Shown one piece after another: positions 31,240 to 43,790 of a stretch of DNA of 64,000 nt. The position numbers and the translations under genes are program-made. Origin of the DNA: Plotosus lineatus. Its lineage: Eukaryota > Chordata > Actinopteri > Siluriformes > Plotosidae. The notes under the pieces are model-generated. The model was not told the origin of the DNA. It saw only the letters and a program-made list of their open reading frames with translations, and searched no databases. The stretch covers positions 20,384,001 to 20,448,000 of the forward strand of contig CM045733.1 in assembly GCA_024760905.1 (NCBI GenBank), read 5' to 3'. How positions within the stretch are numbered: the stretch's first letter is position 1; each line of letters opens with the position of its first letter.

Positions 31240-31759
31240 TTTAATTTCGAATCAAATGTATACAATACAACTTTAAATCTATAAAGCACTGAATGGTCTT
31301 GTACCAGATTATCTCAGTGAACTTCTAGTCATTTATGATCCAGCGTACCGTTAGATCAAAAGATGCAGGCTGCTTAGTGATCCTCGAATAATGAAGACTA
31401 CTGCAGGGACAAAGCCCCGCACTTATGGAATGACCTTCCAGTTAATGTTCGGGACTCAGACATAGTCTCTACTTTTAAGACGAGGCTGAAAACTTACTTG
31501 TTTTAGTGGAGCATTTTGTTAATAGGCTTTTATTAGATAAAGGAGCAGATCTGGGGTCTCAGGCATAGAGTCGCTCCCTCACTCTACGTGCTCACCCAGG
31601 TCCGTTTGGCAGTGGGGTGGCTGATTGCCCAGTGGCCCAGAGTGCCCTCGTGTCTGTCTTCCTTCTGCATCTCTCTCTTTTAGTTATGCTGCCACGGCCA
31701 ATCATGCCGGAGTCCCTGCTTGCACTCAGCAATAATAAAATCTTCTGTTTCCATTACAT

Positions 31760-32091
31760 CAGGGGTCACCAACATGGTGCCCTCAGGCACCAGGTCACCC
31801 GGAAAGATAACGTGAGTCGCCCCCGGGCCTGTTCACTACTATTTTTGAACAGGCCCACGGCTCCATAGCGCCACTTTCCATTGAGCTGCATCTATTTTTT
31901 TTTAATCAAATCAATATCTTCACAAAAATGAATATCATTAATTATTATATAAATATAGTTATATATAATATATAATTAATAGTCAATTGAGCAAATTTGT
32001 TATTTCAGAAGTGTGATTTGACCGGGTAGCCCTTTGCATTAATTGGTACCAAAGAAGTAGATCTCAACTTCAAAAAGGTTGGTGACCCCTG
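31760..32091. mobile_element. hAT-type MITE with 14 bp TIRs and 8 bp target duplication
   Basis: The ends CAGGGGTCACCAAC and GTTGGTGACCCCTG are perfect 14 bp inverted repeats. Flanking octamers are CATTACAT (31752-31759) and CATTACAC (32092-32099). The related L2 copy at 49401 shows a single CATTACAC followed directly by 'tattat', an empty site. At 332 bp without an ORF it is non-autonomous. 8 bp duplications are diagnostic of hAT elements. Confidence 0.92.
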
Positions 32092-32114
32092 CATTACACT
32101 ATTATGAGTATACC

Positions 32115-32119
<5 letters not shown>

Positions 32120-32180
<61 letters not shown>

Positions 32181-32190
32181 CTCTCTCTCT
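32120..32190. repeat. (CT)n microsatellite in L2 3' UTR
   Basis: About 35 CT units with one interruption. The same UTR position in the copy at 49432-49507 is also an expanded CT tract, so it is ancestral to both. Confidence 0.95.
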
Positions 32191-33007
32191 GTTTGTTTTT
32201 TCTGAGGTGAACATGTTGCTTCCGGGATGCCGGTGATCCTGACCCTTCTGCATTCTGAGTCCTGTGGTCTGTCCTGGTGTGCTGATGCTGGCTGGAGTTC
32301 TCATCTTGGAAGCCCCTCCCTCCTGCTGATGTAGATCTATGCATTCTTAGAGCTGCACTCAGACAATGAAGATGATTTTTTACCGATGGTGATATAAACT
32401 CTTTTCCCAAAATTATTTGGGACGTACGGTTGTTTAACCAACTGAACAACATTTTGTACTGTAGTAAAGTTTCTTGTATATGATTTGTATGTTTATGGTT
32501 TCACCCAAATGAGGATGGGTTTCCCTTTTGGGCCTGGCTCCTCTCAAGATTTCTTCTTTGCATCAACTGAGGGAGTTTTTCCTTGCCACCAGCGCCACAT
32601 GCTTGCTCATTAGGGATGTGTAGCAGTTGTAGAAAATGTTTAAACTCTTTTATACCTTGTAAATTTCTACTTTTACTGTGTAAAGCTGCTTTGTAACATT
32701 ACAAACGTTAAAAACGCTGTACAAATTAAACTGAATTAATTGAGTTGAATATTACAGTAGGCCCCCGTTTTCGTCCGGGTCCAGTTCCAGCCCTTCCTGC
32801 GGATCGAGAAATTCTGCGAGTTATTTACGGAAGCAAAACCCTATGTATGCTATTACATGCGCTAAAATATACTTCTTAAATACATTCTATAGACGGTCTA
32901 ACTCATTAATGCGGTAATAATTCAGTAAAATGTAGTAATGATTAAGTAAAAACGTTTTAATTTTGTACCGTGTACATTATTGATAACAAAATATATAAAC
33001 AGTATAC

Positions 33008-33054
<47 letters not shown>

Positions 33055-33055
33055 C

Positions 33056-33180
33056 ATAAAAATAATAAAAGGACAGGGCAAAGACTTTCTATTGAAACTC
33101 CATTTATCACTTTATATTATTATAAGTGATAAATGGAGTTTCAATAGAAAGTCTTTGTCCTGTCCTTTTATTATTTTTAT
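33056..33180. repeat. Near-perfect palindrome, 57 bp arms, 11 bp loop
   Basis: The arms 33056-33112 and 33124-33180 are reverse complements with one mismatch (GGGC versus GGAC context). The left arm includes 'aaagactttctattgaaact' and the right arm 'agtttcaatagaaagtcttt'. A transcript would fold into a long hairpin. It lies inside a Tigger derivative between AT/CT microsatellites and resembles no other segment of the window. Confidence 0.95.
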
Positions 33181-33238
33181 TGTTATTTGGTCTACCAAAA
33201 AATATTAAGCACTCTCCTACGGAAGGATCTACTCAGAA

Positions 33239-33489
<251 letters not shown>

Positions 33490-33775
33490 CATAGATGCCA
33501 GCTTAACTGGTAAGTGAAAACAAACAAAAAAAATGCACATTGATAACAAGTGCACGAATGAGAAAAAAGAGGTGTATACATCATCTCAACCAATCAGCAG
33601 GACTGAAAAACAAAAGCTCTCAGCCATTGGCTAAATTTAAATCACGTGGCAGTTACTTCTGGGTTTGTCGGCAATCCGTGAGTATACGGGGGTGCGAGCG
33701 CAAAACCGCGAATGGCCAAGGGCCTACTGTATATAAACAGGTCTTCTATGGTCGTGTATGTATAGGAGCTATATA

Positions 33776-34586
33776 CAGTTATGTGAAAAAATGAGGACAC
33801 TCCATTAAATAGTTCATTCGTTATGAAGATATGTTTACATAACATTGTCCAATCTTGTTTTATTTCTATAAAAGAAAGTGATTTAATTGCAATTAAACAA
33901 CATAAATGTTTTTACTCATCAAAAAAAAAAGAAAAAAAGAAAAACAACGTGTATTTTAATAGTGTAAAAAAATTCTACAATCCCACATATTTTCCAGTAG
34001 AGAAGATATGTTTGGCGACTTGAAGGACATGTGAAGCCATCTGTAAAAAATATTAAAGCTGAAGTGGAACTGGACATTCAAACATGACAATGAGCCAAAA
34101 CATACCAATAAATTCATCAAGAACTAGATGAAAACTAAGTGGAGAGTCCTGGAATGGCCCAGTCAAAGCCCAGATCTTAATTCCATTGAGATGCTCTGGA
34201 GTGACCTGAAACAGGCTGTGCACGCAAGAAACTCCTCAAATATTTCAGCACTGAAAGAATTCTGCATTGAGGATTGAAGCAAAAGATCCTCACATTGATG
34301 TCAGAGGTTGATCGATGGCAACAAGAGGTGTCTCAATGAAGTTATTTCAGACGAAGAGGGTAACACTAGTTATTAGGAGGTATGGTGTCCTAATTTTTTT
34401 CCTCCATTAAAATACGCATTGATGTTCGTATCTTTTGTTTGATGCGTAAAAATATGTTAATTTATGATTAATTACAATGAACTTGCTTCCTTTTCCAGAA
34501 ATAAATATAAGATTGGACATTATGTGACTATTTCTTTATAAAGAGTTGACTATTTAATGGGGTGTCCTAATTTTTTCAAACGACTG
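33776..34586 (+). mobile_element. Tc1-like transposon, internally deleted
   Basis: TA at 33774-33775 and 34587-34588. The ends share ~40 bp inverted similarity ('cagttatgtgaaaaaatgag' and complement of 'cctaattttttcaaacgactg'; 'ccattaaatagt' on both sides). The interior 34070-34290 retains the transposase C terminus: KHDNEPKHTNKFIK (DN motif), EWPSQSPDLNSIEMLWSDLK (final acidic residue) and RNSSNISALKEFC. At 811 bp it lacks the N-terminal half and is inactive. Confidence 0.88.
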
Positions 34587-34588
34587 TA

Positions 34589-34946
34589 AAACAGATTTAT
34601 ATTTGTGTCTAACATATTATTGTGACTCAATGCACCTGGTTGGCTTTTAGCTGGTTTAAATACTGTAAAATAATCGTTTTAAGCTGTGGTGAATGGAATA
34701 GAAATTAAAAGGTGATAATACTCAATTAAAGTAAATAATGATCACAGTCCGTTTACCACATCCTACCAAAAATAAATGGATTAAGCAACACACCCCCCCC
34801 CCAGTAATGCACCCACATAGACTGAAAAATACCTGTGAGTCATAATGCATCAATAGGAGAATTACAAAGCCTGTTATCATTGTAATATTGTGATTTTATA
34901 GTCAACAAAGATTATTTTTTTTCTGTCATGGTTTGAGCTAATGAAA

Positions 34947-34997
<51 letters not shown>

Positions 34998-35918
34998 TGT
35001 GTGTGTGTGTGTGGGTGGGTGGGTGTGTGTGTGGAAAGCAAAATACACACAGCAATCACATTTTGATCTGAACAAGCATTTTAATTTTGGTGTCAGTGCA
35101 TCTCACATCAGTATAAAACTTGAATTTGCAATTTGTGCTACTCTTGTTTTATGCACATTATCATGGACCAATCACCCTTTGAGGTGTTTGCCCTACGTGC
35201 ATTTACAGTAGATAATCTTCTTATTGTTAGCGTGGTAGCCCGGTAACTTGAAAAAAAAAAAATCTTATATACTATTACCAATAATGAGAAGTTAATTGAG
35301 AGAACCGTCAGTAAATAGACAGTAAAGTGTTTTTATCTGTGTCTGCTGGACAGCACGTGTCGGTAGGTAAAGAATAGAAATTCAGAAGGCATTTTAAGAA
35401 CTAACTAACATTTTAAGAACACTAACTCGAACACAATTGTCCCGTCACACTGAGTTCTGATGCCTCAGCAGAACATTGTGGTGCCTGCGCTTTGGTTTAT
35501 ATATGAAACACTATGAAAACTCATAATTGCACATCTCTCACTCAATGCATGCGCAACACTGTCTGCGTGATAATATATACACCTGACTTCACTTCTCTTA
35601 CTAAATCAAAACATGTCATTTCTCTCATTAGATATGAAATGTCACTGACTAAATCAGTAACGCAACAGTACTGTTCATTATTTTATTAATTAAGATTAAT
35701 TTATGAAAAGGTTGAACATGTAATATTATATCCATGTGTGGATATCAACATTATATTTTTTCTTATTATAATATTTAAAATTGAACATTTCTGTCTTATT
35801 ATTCACTTTTTTTCATTTTCCTCTTTCTCAGTACTGTATTATAATTCAAAGTCTTGATTTTTGTTTTCAGTGTTCACTTAATTCGCTTCATATTGTTGTT
35901 CACTATTCTAAATAATAA
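34589..35918. other. AT-rich DNA with a GT microsatellite
   Basis: (GT)n with GGGT variants lies at 34950-35034. I recognise no gene or transposon in the remainder. Confidence 0.45.
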
Positions 35919-35920
35919 TA

Positions 35921-36702
35921 CAGGGATTACTCACTTACCCTCACTTTCCGCAATTAATTGGGACCGAGATTCCCTGCGACCATCAAATTTCTCGAAGTAG
36001 GATGAACCCCACCCATAAAAATGTGCACTTTAATTAATAATTAGTAAATAAGAAAAATTAAATGTAAACGCCACATATGTGCTCTCAATCTACTGCCTCA
36101 ACTTTTCCTTTCGGCTGTTTCCTTCAGGGGTCGCCACAGCAAATCATCCGCCTCCATCTCACCCTATGTCTCTCTCTGCCTTCTGCCTGGTATTTCCAAC
36201 CTCAGCATTCTACTACCAATATACTCACTATCTCTCCTCTCTACATGTCCAAACCATCTCAATCTAGCCTCTCTGACTTTGTCTCCAAAACCTCTTACAT
36301 GTGCCGTCCCTCCGATGTACTCATTGTATATGTGTATATAATATCAATAAATACATATTCAATGCTATAAATGCTTATAATAACAATTAAACCTTAAAAA
36401 ATAATGCATAAGATGTAAATAAAATATAAATACACACATACAGACACGCACACACGCATGCAGATGCGCATGCACACACTCAGATACGCACCTCACGAAA
36501 ATTTAAGTAGTTTTGATGGGAGGTTTTAGATTGTTTTCATTTTGTGTTTGCATAATTGGCCTTGTTTTTGCAGCATTTTCCTTAACTTTTTCCCTTATTC
36601 TTCCTTAATTTCCTTATGTTTTAATTTGATGAATATTTAAAAAAAAAAACGCGATGCACTGAAGCCGCAAGAATTGAAGCGCGAAGCAGCGAGGGATTCC
36701 TG
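35921..36702 (-). mobile_element. Tigger-T split by an RTE fragment
   Basis: TA at 35919-35920 and 36703-36704. The left end CAGGGATTACTCACTTACCC and inner 'ttaattgggaccgagattcc' match Tigger-T in reverse. After the RTE insert the element resumes at ~36327 ('ataatatcaataaatacata') and ends 'gcgaagcagcgagggattcctg'. Confidence 0.78.
36016..36326 (-). mobile_element. RTE LINE fragment plus shared 3' flank, inside Tigger-T
   Basis: 36100-36326 is an antisense RTE 3' end ('ccttcaggggtcgccacagc', 'catgtccaaaccatctcaat') with an internal deletion between 36171 and 36180. 36016-36100 matches the flank at 7969-8060. The whole block interrupts Tigger-T, so the flank probably arrived together with the RTE. 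Confidence 0.75.
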
Positions 36703-36704
36703 TA

Positions 36705-37034
36705 TTACTATTCGATTATATATTTTAGAGTTGCATTTAATAACACACTTTTTCATGCTTTTTTTGGTACAGTTGTGTAAAGTGGATGCTGTCTATTATA
36801 TTACTGTGCTGTATGATATAATACAATGTACTAATGTTAAGTGTTTACAAAGAAGGATATATGCATTTTGAAGTTGTTGTTGTAATTTACTATTGGTGTA
36901 GATTTTAATCTGATTAGTTGTTTTTCGGCCATATTCCCCACCCCCACCCACCCCCCATTTTGAACTACTTTCATGACTTGTCTGCTTTCTTCTTTACAAA
37001 CTCAAACATTCACTGTATAAACTGAAAAATGTTT
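36705..37034. other. No gene recognised
   Basis: AT-rich, with a C-rich patch at 36938-36957. Confidence 0.4.
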
Positions 37035-37712
37035 TAAGATTTTGCTTACCTTTGAATTACTGAACTAATATTTAGTGATATAACCACTGTGTCTGAGAAC
37101 TGCTGCACATCTGTGTTGCATGGAGTCGACCAACTTCTGGCACCCGTGAACAGGTTTTCCAGCCCAGGATGATTGGAGTACATTCCACATATCTTCGTTA
37201 TTTCTTGGTTTTGCTCAAAAGCTGCATTTTTGATGTCATCCCACAAGTTTTCTATTGGAATAAGTTCTGGGGATCTGGCTGGCTGCCCCAAAACGCCAAT
37301 CTTGTTGGTCTGGAACCAAGATGTTGCCCGTTTACAGGTGTGCTTGGGGTCATTGTCTTGTTGGAACCCATTTCAGGGGCATATCATCTTCAGCATAAGG
37401 CAGCACGACCTCTTCAAGTGTTCTGATGTATTCAAAGTGATCCATGATTCCTGAAATGCAATAAATAAGCTCAACACCATAGTATAAGAAACATTCCCAT
37501 GTCAGAATGCTAGCACCACCAGGCTTCACTGTCCTAACAGTGTACTGTTGCTTGAATTCAGTGTTTGTGGGTCATCGGACAAACTGCCTCTGGACACTAG
37601 ACCCGAAAAGAACAATCTTACTTTCATGGGTCTACAAAATGTTGTGTCATTTCTCTTGAGGCCAGTCAATGTGATCTTTGACAAATGATAACCTTTTGCT
37701 GTCTTCCTTCCT
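37035..37712 (-). mobile_element. Tc1-like transposon fragment (transposase C-terminal part)
   Basis: The minus-strand frame 37046-37291 reads QPARSPELIPIENLWDDIKN, the Tc1 final catalytic region. Upstream coding sequence continues to ~37700 in broken frames ('ctgctagcattctgacatgg', 'gtgtactgttgcttgaattc' on plus). The N terminus and at least one inverted end are missing. Confidence 0.82.
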
Positions 37713-37763
37713 TAAATAAGGAAAATAATTGGCACATGTTTTTCAAAGAATGAATAATGTCAG

Positions 37764-38115
37764 GCGGGCAGTGGTGGCCTGCCTGGTGGTAAGGTGCTGG
37801 ATCCTAAGGATGGGGATTCAAGCCCCACTCTCAATGGGTTGTTGTGACACCCCCCCCCCCCCCCCCAGTGGAGCTAACTGGCTTATCAAAGGCTGGCCAT
37901 GTCTCTCAGTGTCTATGTTGTGAGGCATGTAAAAGAACCATTGCTGACTTTCGTCAATAGTAGCTGCAAAGTCATCAGTGTGTTTCTGCCCTGTAATGGC
38001 CTGATGAGTTGTCTAGGGTGTACTCTGTCCTTGCCCAGAGTCAGCTGAGATGGGGGCCAGACTCCCTACGATCCTAATTGTGATTGAGCAGAACAGAAAA
38101 TTAATGAATAAATAA
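37764..38115 (+). mobile_element. SINE-A, tail A1
   Basis: The head has a duplicated 'gcctgcctggtggtaaggtg' and a box-B-like GATTCAAGCCC. A C run lies at 37851-37866. Body and A1 tail ('gtaatggcctgatgagttgt') follow, ending in ATAA-rich repeats. 'aataatgtc'/'aatgatgtc' may be a short target duplication. Confidence 0.85.
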
Positions 38116-38315
38116 ATGATGTCTCTAATTTAACTCCATACAGCTACTATTTTAAATACGCCCCTTTCAATGACTTGCACAGAATCAGCAGAATGCATAT
38201 CATGACTTTTGGGTCTTTTGGATTCTATTACTCTACTCCAACTGCTGGTAAATTATTTGTCATGTAAAAAATATCATTTCTACCAAAAGCAGTGATCGAT
38301 CAGGTCAGTGATATC

Positions 38316-38500
38316 ATTCATTCATTTTCTGAACCACTTCATCCTAATTGAGGTCATAGGCAGGCTGGTATATTGGTTGATAACCAAGTTAGCTGCAGTG
38401 GAGGATAGCAACAACCCGTTGAGAGTGGGGCTTGAACTCTCAACCTTGGGATCAGTGCTCCATCAACTTACCACCAGGCCATCAAGGCACCACTGTTCTG
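38316..38500 (-). mobile_element. SINE-A A1 with internal deletion, 14 bp target duplication
   Basis: Tail ('attcattcattttctgaacc') joins directly to the inner body ('ttgataaccaagttagctgc'), so the middle is missing. The head is at the right. AGGTCAGTGATATC / AGGTCAGTGATGTC flank it at 38302-38315 and 38501-38514. Confidence 0.85.
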
Positions 38501-38550
38501 AGGTCAGTGATGTCTGACTGCTATTATTTCGAACATAATTCATATTCGCT

Positions 38551-38602
38551 GTGGCGACCCCTGGAAAAAAGGAAAAAGCAGAAAGGCGAAAGAAAAAGAA
38601 GA
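38551..38602 (+). mobile_element. RTE-type 3' tail fragment
   Basis: 'attcgctgtggcgacccctg' and a purine-rich tail match the RTE/SINE-A2 3' end. It is too short to say which. Confidence 0.65.
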
Positions 38603-39669
38603 TATATATATATATGTGTCTGATCACAACCTTCTTTCATCCCTGAGATATAATAACATAATAAACGATTACCCTAGTCTTTGTGATTTTTTTTTACAAC
38701 ACAATGTCCATTGAGAAGTGACCCAATTTTTCACACCTGTACTGTGACTTCGTGAAACACAGTGTTTTTAAAAATAGCTACACAGTCTTGTTTTTCTCAA
38801 TAAAATATCTTACCACAGTGTGAATTAGACATGAATACATGCTCAATAAACCCACACATTTGTATCATTAATAACCAAACACCGAAGTGAAACCCAGGAA
38901 GGTTGAAGTACGTCACTTTTCCTGTCAAACATTGTTACGAACAGACTATACTGCCCTACGAATAACATACCGCAAGACACGAAAGTGCCGATATATTGTA
39001 CAATTCTATCCATCATGTATCATTTACCTTCAACAGTTGGGGTGAATTATTGAATATCAAAAAAAAATTGTATAAGTAATTTGTCGCTTTTTTCTGTCCA
39101 TAATGCAGTTACAAACATATGTCCTATTTCTTCACAAAATGATTGAAATCTGACTTGTTTTACAACAGCACGGGTATCAGCCATGGATATCATGCTGATT
39201 TACGACTTTGGGCTCAAAGTTGCAGACAGTGCCAGTACATGTAGGTTTTTCTAACATTTCAGTCCAATTTTGGTAAATGTGATGAACTGCAATGGGAAAA
39301 TAGTTACAAATATTTTGCAGCTGTAGGAAATGTGCCCCATGTGTGGAATACGATGTTAGCAGACATTGTCTGCAGCAACGCCAGAGTTAAAATTCATCTC
39401 TGTCCCAGCAGTACATTTTTCAGTACTGCATGTGGCTGTCAGTTCATAATTAGGACAGATAGCTATTCCTTATTGTTTGCAATCCATGCATCAGTTTTGC
39501 ACAAAAAGGAGAGCAGTATTTCTAATCATTGTCTGATGTATGTAACCAGGACAAATCTTCTGTGTGACCCATTACCAACACATTTGAATTGAAAGTGGAA
39601 TTGAAAATGGAGTTTCTTCTCCAACTTATAGCATCATTTGCTAGCAAACATTTTTTATGAGTGCTTGTA
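38603..39669. other. No gene recognised
   Basis: AT-rich. The frame at 39332-39592 (86 codons) has no recognisable family. Confidence 0.4.
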
Positions 39670-42446
39670 CTCTTAGAACATAGTCATAGATGTCGTCTTA
39701 GCAACAGGAACCTTACCTGCCCTCCCCTGCTGTCACAGTCTCAGAAGAGGGTGGCTGGAGGACCCTGGAACTGCTAATCTTCTGTAAAAAGGGCTGATTT
39801 CATCTCTGCCATTGCTTCTCGCCACTCTCTTGACTTTCTTGCAGAAACCTGGATTTCCTCACACTACTCCGCTAAACCAGCAGCTCTTTCCTCTGCTCAT
39901 GCTTTCTCTCATACTCCACGAGTAACTGGAGAAGGTGGTGGTACAGGTCTACTCCTGTCTTGAAGTTGATGCTTCACACCACATTCTCTGTCTCATCTAG
40001 ATACCTCCCCTTTGAGCGTCATTAGGAAAAAGTCTGCTCTCCAATCAACCGCCTCATTATTAGTATATACCAGCCTCCTGGACCCCTAGGACAATTTCTA
40101 GAAGAAATAGACACATTCCTCAGCATTTTCACTACTGACAAGACCTCTCTCATCTCTTCTGGGAGATGCTCCTCTCCCTTCTGACAACCTGCAATGCTCT
40201 TGCGTTCTCCCGCTACTTTACTCATGTTCTTTAAAATCTCTTGGATCTTGTTTTCCGTTGTCCCTCTCCAGTCCATTATACATCTCTGACCACCACTTGG
40301 TTTCCTTTACTATGAACTTACATATTCTATCTAACACTAGCTCTCAATTTTCTTCCCCCACGTCACAAAACATCCACACTGTATCTCCTTAATGTGTTGC
40401 TTCCTGTACTCTATGTTATCTTCCTAACCCAGTTTCCTTTTCTTCTCCAGCACTAGAATCTGCTACTGACATGTTCCACTCTTCACTCTCTGCTTCTATG
40501 GATCTGCTCTGCCCTTTATCTACAAAATCCAAGAAGACTTCTTGTTCTGCTCCTTGGCTCTCAGATGTACTCCGAAGCAATCATAGACAATTCAGAGCAG
40601 CTGAGAGAAAGTAGAAGAAATCTCAACTTGAATCAGATCTGGCTTTCTACCATGCTTTCGTGTCCACATTTTCATCTAATGTGACTTCCTCTAAGACAGT
40701 CTTTTACAAGAAAAAGTTGGGCACTGCAGCATAAGACCCATGCAAACTTCACAAAGTCATTTCATCATTACTCAATCTATCTGCTCCACCTGCCCCATCT
40801 TCCCTGGCCACTGAAGATTTTGCTGACTTCTTTGATGGTAAGAGTAAACAAATCTGTGAGACATTTACTCCTACACTACACAGTTTAGATTCCACTTCCC
40901 CTTCCCTTACACAATTTTACAATTTCAAAAATGACGACATCCAGAAAGTCATTTCATCATGCAATCCTACAACCTGCTCACTGGATCCAACTTCTTCCAC
41001 AATACTCTAGAATATCTCTCAAGACTTTCTTTCATTTACGTCCATTATCATTAATAACTCTATATCATCTTGTCAGGTGCCAACAGTGTTTCAAGGACCC
41101 AGGGTTTTACCCATCTTAAAGAAGCCCTCTCTGGATCCATCGGACATCAGCAACTACAGGCCTGTATCACTTCTGTCTTTCCATTCTAAAATTCTTGAAG
41201 ACTATTTATAATGAAATGTTTTTCTATCTTTTGCAGAATAACCCCTCTAATCAATCTGGCTTCAAAGCAGCACATTCCACAGAGACTGCACTCTTGACTG
41301 TTACAGAGAAGCTACATGCTGCAAGATCAGTCAAGATGTCATCAGTCTATATCCTGCTCGACCTTTCTGAAGCATTTGGCACAGTCAACTACAAGACTCT
41401 CTTGTCCACCCTTATGAGTTTAGGAATTTGTGGTGTAGCATGGTGGCGGTTTTCTTCCTACCCGGAAGATCGCTCAAATGAAGTCACATAGAGGGGATCC
41501 ACATCCTCCCCATGCTGACTTTCCACTGGTGTTCTCCAGGGATCGGTTCTTGGCCCACTTCTGTTCTCTCTTTATATGAAGTCCCTTGGTGATGTCATAT
41601 CCTCCAGTGGGTTCTCATACTACCGCTATGCAGATTACACTCAACTTGTTTTCTCTTTTCTTTCCTCAGACACCAATGATTCTGCCTGGATCTCTGCATG
41701 TCTGGCAAGTGTCTCCTCATGGATGGCAGCTCAACAGCTGAAGCCTAATGCCAGCAAGATTGAATTGCTGTTCATCCCAGCTGACTCATCCCTACATCAA
41801 GATCTTGCAATCTCCTTGGACAATGCTGTGATCTCTCCTTCAGGCACTGCACGAAGCCTTGGAGTAACCATGGACAATTGCTTATCCATCTCTTCTCATA
41901 TTCCAAATCTTTCTTGATCGTGTCAATTTCTTCTCTTCAATATTTGAAGGATTCATCCATTTCTTTCCTGTAAAGCCACTCAGATGCATGTTCAATCCCT
42001 TGTCATCTCAAGACTATTACATTACTGTGGCTCACTCCTGGCACCTCACACTGCATCACGTTCTCTCAGATCCTCTAGCACTGTCAGACTGATCCCTCCC
42101 TTTCCTAAGGGACAAGGGAAAAATCTGTCTAAAAGCTTCTCTACTCTGGCTCCAGGGTGGTGGAATGAACTTCCTCTGGACATCTGGACAGCTGAGCAAC
42201 TGAGTATCTTCAAACGACGGCTGAAAACTTTTTAGCAGTACTTAGATTAAGCACTATGCTGTATAGAAACACACAAAAACCCATATAAAGCCAACCAGTA
42301 TACATGTAATAAGGAAAAATAGCCTATTCTGAGTTCCAATGCATGCTGATAATAGCAGAAAAACAATTGAGCACTTCTTTTAATTTTTGTGTTCTATATC
42401 AGTATTTTCTGTACTACTTTTATGCTTTAATGATCAGACCTATATA
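39670..42446 (+). mobile_element. L2-group LINE, decayed
   Basis: Starts like the 13985 copy ('cttagcaacaggaaccttac'). Endonuclease pieces are readable near 39790-40110 (ADFISAIASRHSLDFLAETWIS-like). RT at 41195-41491 includes NQSGFKAAHSTETALLTVTE and LLDLSEAFGTVNYKTLLSTL. Motif C at ~41630 reads YADY in place of YADD, destroying a catalytic Asp. A deletion joins 41917 to the C-terminal end (41984-42235, WWNELPLDIWTAEQLSIFKR). Many stops and frameshifts are present. Confidence 0.85.
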
Positions 42447-42740
42447 CAGGGATCCCTCGCTACTTCGCGCCTTGATTCATGTGGCTTCAGTGCATTGTGT
42501 TTTGTTTATTTTATTTTTTTAAATATTCATCGAATTACAAAATAAAGAAATTAAGGAAGAATAAGGGGAAAAGTTAAGGAAAATGTCGCAAAAACAAGGC
42601 CAGTTATGCAAAAAAAAAAACCTTAAACAAACACAAAACAAAAAACAACCCAAAACCTCCCATCAAAACTAGTTACATTTTTGTGAGGTGCGCATCTGAC
42701 TGCGTGTGAACGCACGTCTATCTATTTATCTATCTATATA
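42447..42740 (+). mobile_element. Tigger-T left half
   Basis: Begins CAGGGATCCCTCGCTACTTC after TA at 42445-42446 and continues through 'aaattaaggaagaataaggg' and 'tgaggtgcgcatctgactgc'. A Tigger-1 is inserted at a TA at its right side, and no Tigger-T right end is found beyond it. Confidence 0.72.
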
Positions 42741-43702
42741 CAGTCGGCCCTGTACTTACGAAAATTAATCCGTTCCAGTGCCTTTTTCGTAACCTGGTGT
42801 TTTCGTAAGTAGAGGTGCATTTTACATGAAAAATGCGTGATTCCAAGACTCTCAAGACTACCCAATAAACACTTTAAAAATGATAAAAGTACACCAATTT
42901 TGTATGAAATATGTATGAAATATGTGTTAAAAGTAAAAGAAAATTATTTACCTATTTTAAATCTCTCGAACCACCCATGCGACGTTTTAAAGTCCGGGGG
43001 TTGCTGGGCTGAAGAACCCTCACACTCACCCCCACCCTCCATCACAAGGTCCTTAAATATGGCGGTTGCTTTTTCTGAAATAATCGCCTCCGTCACTGTA
43101 TCTCCGCTTTTAATGCTTCCTTCTGCTTCAATACCGTTCCAAAATAATCGCCTCCATCACTGTATCTCTGCTTTTAAGGTGTCCTTCTGCTTCAATATCA
43201 TCCTGATTGTAGAGGGGTTTCGGCCATACTCCTTTGCGATTTCGCTCAACCGCATCCCACTTTCATATGTTTTTATTATCCCCTGCTTCATTTTCGATTG
43301 ATAACGGAGCCCATTTCTTCTTTTCTGTGTCACCAGGAATCATTTCTTGGGGTCCATGATGGATAACAAAATATAACACTGCAATGATCACTCTCAAAAA
43401 ACCTCACAAGCTAACAGTCCTGTTCGACTCTCCTTCCCACGTGTGACAAACAGGAAGTATGGGTACAGTTCAGCTCCCTCCTGGCCCATGGGAGGCTAGC
43501 GGGGTGAGATGTTGGGAGATAGCCAATGAAAAAGCAACATTGTTTGAATGTTTGAATGGCACGTTTAAATTTTTGAATGGCACGTTTGGCACTTTTAGTA
43601 AAAAATAGGTTGTTTTCGTGAAAAGAGGATGAAAATTTAAGAAAATGTTTTTCGTAACCTGAATTTTTCGTATTCAGAGGTTTTCGTAAGTAGAGGGTCG
43701 AC

Positions 43703-43704
<2 letters not shown>
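42741..43704 (-). mobile_element. Tigger-1 element inserted in Tigger-T sequence
   Basis: CAGTCGGCCCTGTACTTACG at the left and 'cgtaagtagagggtcgactg' at the right are inverted ends. The left flank is TA, and the right TA has become TG. The interior parallels 6994-7952. The minus-strand transposase start ATG at 43357 (MDPKK-like) is followed by a frameshift. 964 bp, inactive. Confidence 0.85.

Positions 43705-43709
<5 letters not shown>

Positions 43710-43776
<67 letters not shown>
43710..43776. repeat. Compound (AT)n(GT)n microsatellite
   Basis: About 11 AT units then about 21 GT units between two Tigger elements. Confidence 0.95.
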
Positions 43777-43777
<1 letters not shown>

Positions 43778-43790
43778 ATGTGTGTGTGTA

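Larger units (their letters stand above)
31240..32752 (+). mobile_element. L2-group LINE 3' end and long 3' UTR
   Basis: The last coding part is readable around 31270-31505 (KALNGLVPDYLSELLVI, WNDLPVNVRDSDIVSTF, RLKTYLF-like). A ~1.2 kb 3' UTR follows with 'ggtttcacccaaatgagg' and 'agggagtttttccttgccac', ending 'aaactgaattaattgag'. It parallels 48870-50104. A hAT MITE (31760-32091) and a CT microsatellite interrupt it, and a Tigger sits at its 3' boundary. No endonuclease or RT catalytic part is present. Confidence 0.82.

Noticed and set aside
33011..33208. Frame through the palindrome
   Set aside because: It starts in an AT microsatellite, and the hairpin, not the peptide, is the notable feature.
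40022..40276. 84-codon minus frame
   Set aside because: Antisense of decayed L2 endonuclease sequence.
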